From Calothrix sp. NIES-3974 (GTDB lineage: Bacteria > Cyanobacteriota > Cyanobacteriia > Cyanobacteriales > Nostocaceae): a DNA stretch of 64,000 nucleotides. The notes under the pieces were generated by a model that was not told where the DNA came from, searched no databases, and saw only the letters and a list, made by a program, of their open reading frames with translations. Shown piece after piece: positions 63,237 through 64,000 of this stretch. Both the position numbers and the translations under genes were made by a program. The first letter of the stretch is position 1, and each line of letters opens with the position of its first letter. Where the stretch lies: the NCBI RefSeq assembly GCF_002368395.1, contig NZ_AP018254.1, forward strand, positions 2,976,001 to 3,040,000, written 5' to 3'.

Positions 63237-64000
63237 TTATCCATCTGTATCTGTCTGTTTGATGCTTAACCTTACGGATGAACTTGTTTCGATTTCCGGA
63301 TTCATTTTGGCAAGGGATTCACCAATTTCTGCTTGCAGTTGTTGCGTTAGGGTAATGGGAAAATCTATATCTATGTTATCGCTGGTGACAACACGCATTA
63401 AATCTGCAAATTTTACCTTTGTTGTTGTTCGTTTATAGGAAGTTAATTTAAATATATTTGTCTCTGCTATCCCTTGAGCTTGCATAACTTTTTTGATTCT
63501 CTCTTCCAGATGTTCTACTTCCGATGCTAACAGCTTATATTGGGTGGATATCTCCTGGTATCTGGCTGTTAAATGGGACAAATCTTCAGTTTCTGGTTGA
63601 GGATTAGCTGCTGTTGCTAACTCGATTAATCTCTGATGTAACTGAATTAAATAGATACAATCTAAATAGGCATATTCCAGTTGTCCATCACTCAAGGGAC
63701 GAAACCCCCAATCACTTGTTTGGGCTGATTTATCGATATCATGGTAGTTACATAATTCTGTGACTAAGGTTTCCAGTTTATAATTGGCAACCGGAAGCAA
63801 ATAATAGGGTATTTTTTTGGCAATTTCCAGCGTACATGTAATATTTTGTGCTTTTTTTCCACCGAGAAATTTTAAATCATAACTGGCATTATGGAAGACT
63901 TTTTCGATATTTTGTTCTACCATAATCTGCTCAATAAAAATATCCACAATATCCGGTTTTTCTAACATATCTAAAATATAAATATGCTCTCCACTCAAAT
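63237..64000 (-). CDS. Ribonuclease D-like 3'-5' exonuclease (N-terminus beyond window)
   Basis: The last about 254 codons of a gene whose start lies right of the window; the ATG at 63998 is probably internal. DnaQ-type exonuclease motifs are visible: ExoII (FHNASYDLKFL) and ExoIII (YAYLDCIYLIQL). The segment between contains LETLVTELCNYHDIDKSAQTSDW, as in RNase D. The C-terminal 120 residues form a coiled-coil-like extension (YKLLASEVEHLEERIKKVM) rather than a full HRDC domain. It likely trims RNA 3' ends. The ExoI motif should lie outside the window. Confidence 0.88.
   Translation of the reverse strand, partial: LSGEHIYILDMLEKPDIVDIFIEQIMVEQNIEKVFHNASYDLKFLGGKKAQNITCTLEIAKKIPYYLLPVANYKLETLVTELCNYHDIDKSAQTSDWGFRPLSDGQLEYAYLDCIYLIQLHQRLIELATAANPQPETEDLSHLTARYQEISTQYKLLASEVEHLEERIKKVMQAQGIAETNIFKLTSYKRTTTKVKFADLMRVVTSDNIDIDFPITLTQQLQAEIGESLAKMNPEIETSSSVRLSIKQTDTDG

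Overview
The window comes from a filamentous (Nostocales-like) cyanobacterium. The evidence is a high density of HIP1 octamers (GCGATCGC) and a set of cyanobacterial genes: pebA/pebB for phycoerythrobilin, cphB/cphA for cyanophycin, tocopherol cyclase, ycf34, menF/menA for phylloquinone, hemF, and Rpn/DUF4351 proteins. Intergenic DNA is rich in short dispersed palindromes and MITE-like repeats. I do not commit to a genus. No rRNA operon or CRISPR array was seen. One tRNA (Arg, CCT) is present. The window starts inside proA and ends inside a ribonuclease D-like gene.

Layout. 1-8.7 kb: 3' end of proA, rpsU, a DUF3445 haem-protein gene, a membrane histidine kinase that overlaps tail to tail with a large coiled-coil/WD40 membrane protein, then tocopherol cyclase and tRNA-Arg. 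9-16 kb: YdcF-like protein, DUF2288 protein, PlsC acyltransferase and the cphB-cphA pair. 16-25 kb: trmD, an intact Rpn/DUF4351 gene flanked by decayed partial copies, a YlqF/RbgA GTPase, an APC permease, purS-purQ, a Zur-like Fur regulator, a lipoprotein and a candidate small RNA. 25-33 kb: an SDR enzyme, an alpha/beta hydrolase gene split by an IS630-family element, an RluA-type pseudouridine synthase, tsaB and a class III aminotransferase. 33-45 kb: a 666-residue unknown protein, a HEAT-repeat protein, small unknowns, pebB and pebA, an ARMT1-like (DUF89) protein and a DUF697 GTPase. 45-59 kb: STAS protein, hemF, SRPBCC protein, Mrp/ApbC, RodA, an IS200 remnant, divergent menA/menF, alpha-glucan phosphorylase and ycf34. 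59-64 kb: three small double-glycine leader peptides followed by a PpiC-like protein, a TPR lipoprotein and the partial exonuclease.

How the genes fit together. Most are housekeeping or photosynthesis-supporting genes: cofactor, pigment and quinone synthesis, storage polymers (cyanophycin, glycogen), translation and cell shape. They are single genes or two-gene units separated by repeat-rich spacers. The most system-like segment is 59.6-62.1 kb. Two paralogous precursors share a nearly identical leader and a third has a diverged one. All end the leader in Gly-Gly and are followed by a parvulin-type PPIase homologue, which suggests an exported, possibly modified peptide (bacteriocin/RiPP-like) cassette whose transporter is not in the window. 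Other points of interest are a candidate ncRNA at 24.84-25.06 kb with its own promoter and terminator, the exactly reconstructable IS630 insertion, several families of dispersed palindromes or MITEs, and a small gene (54502-54873) that seems to have absorbed a dispersed repeat in frame.
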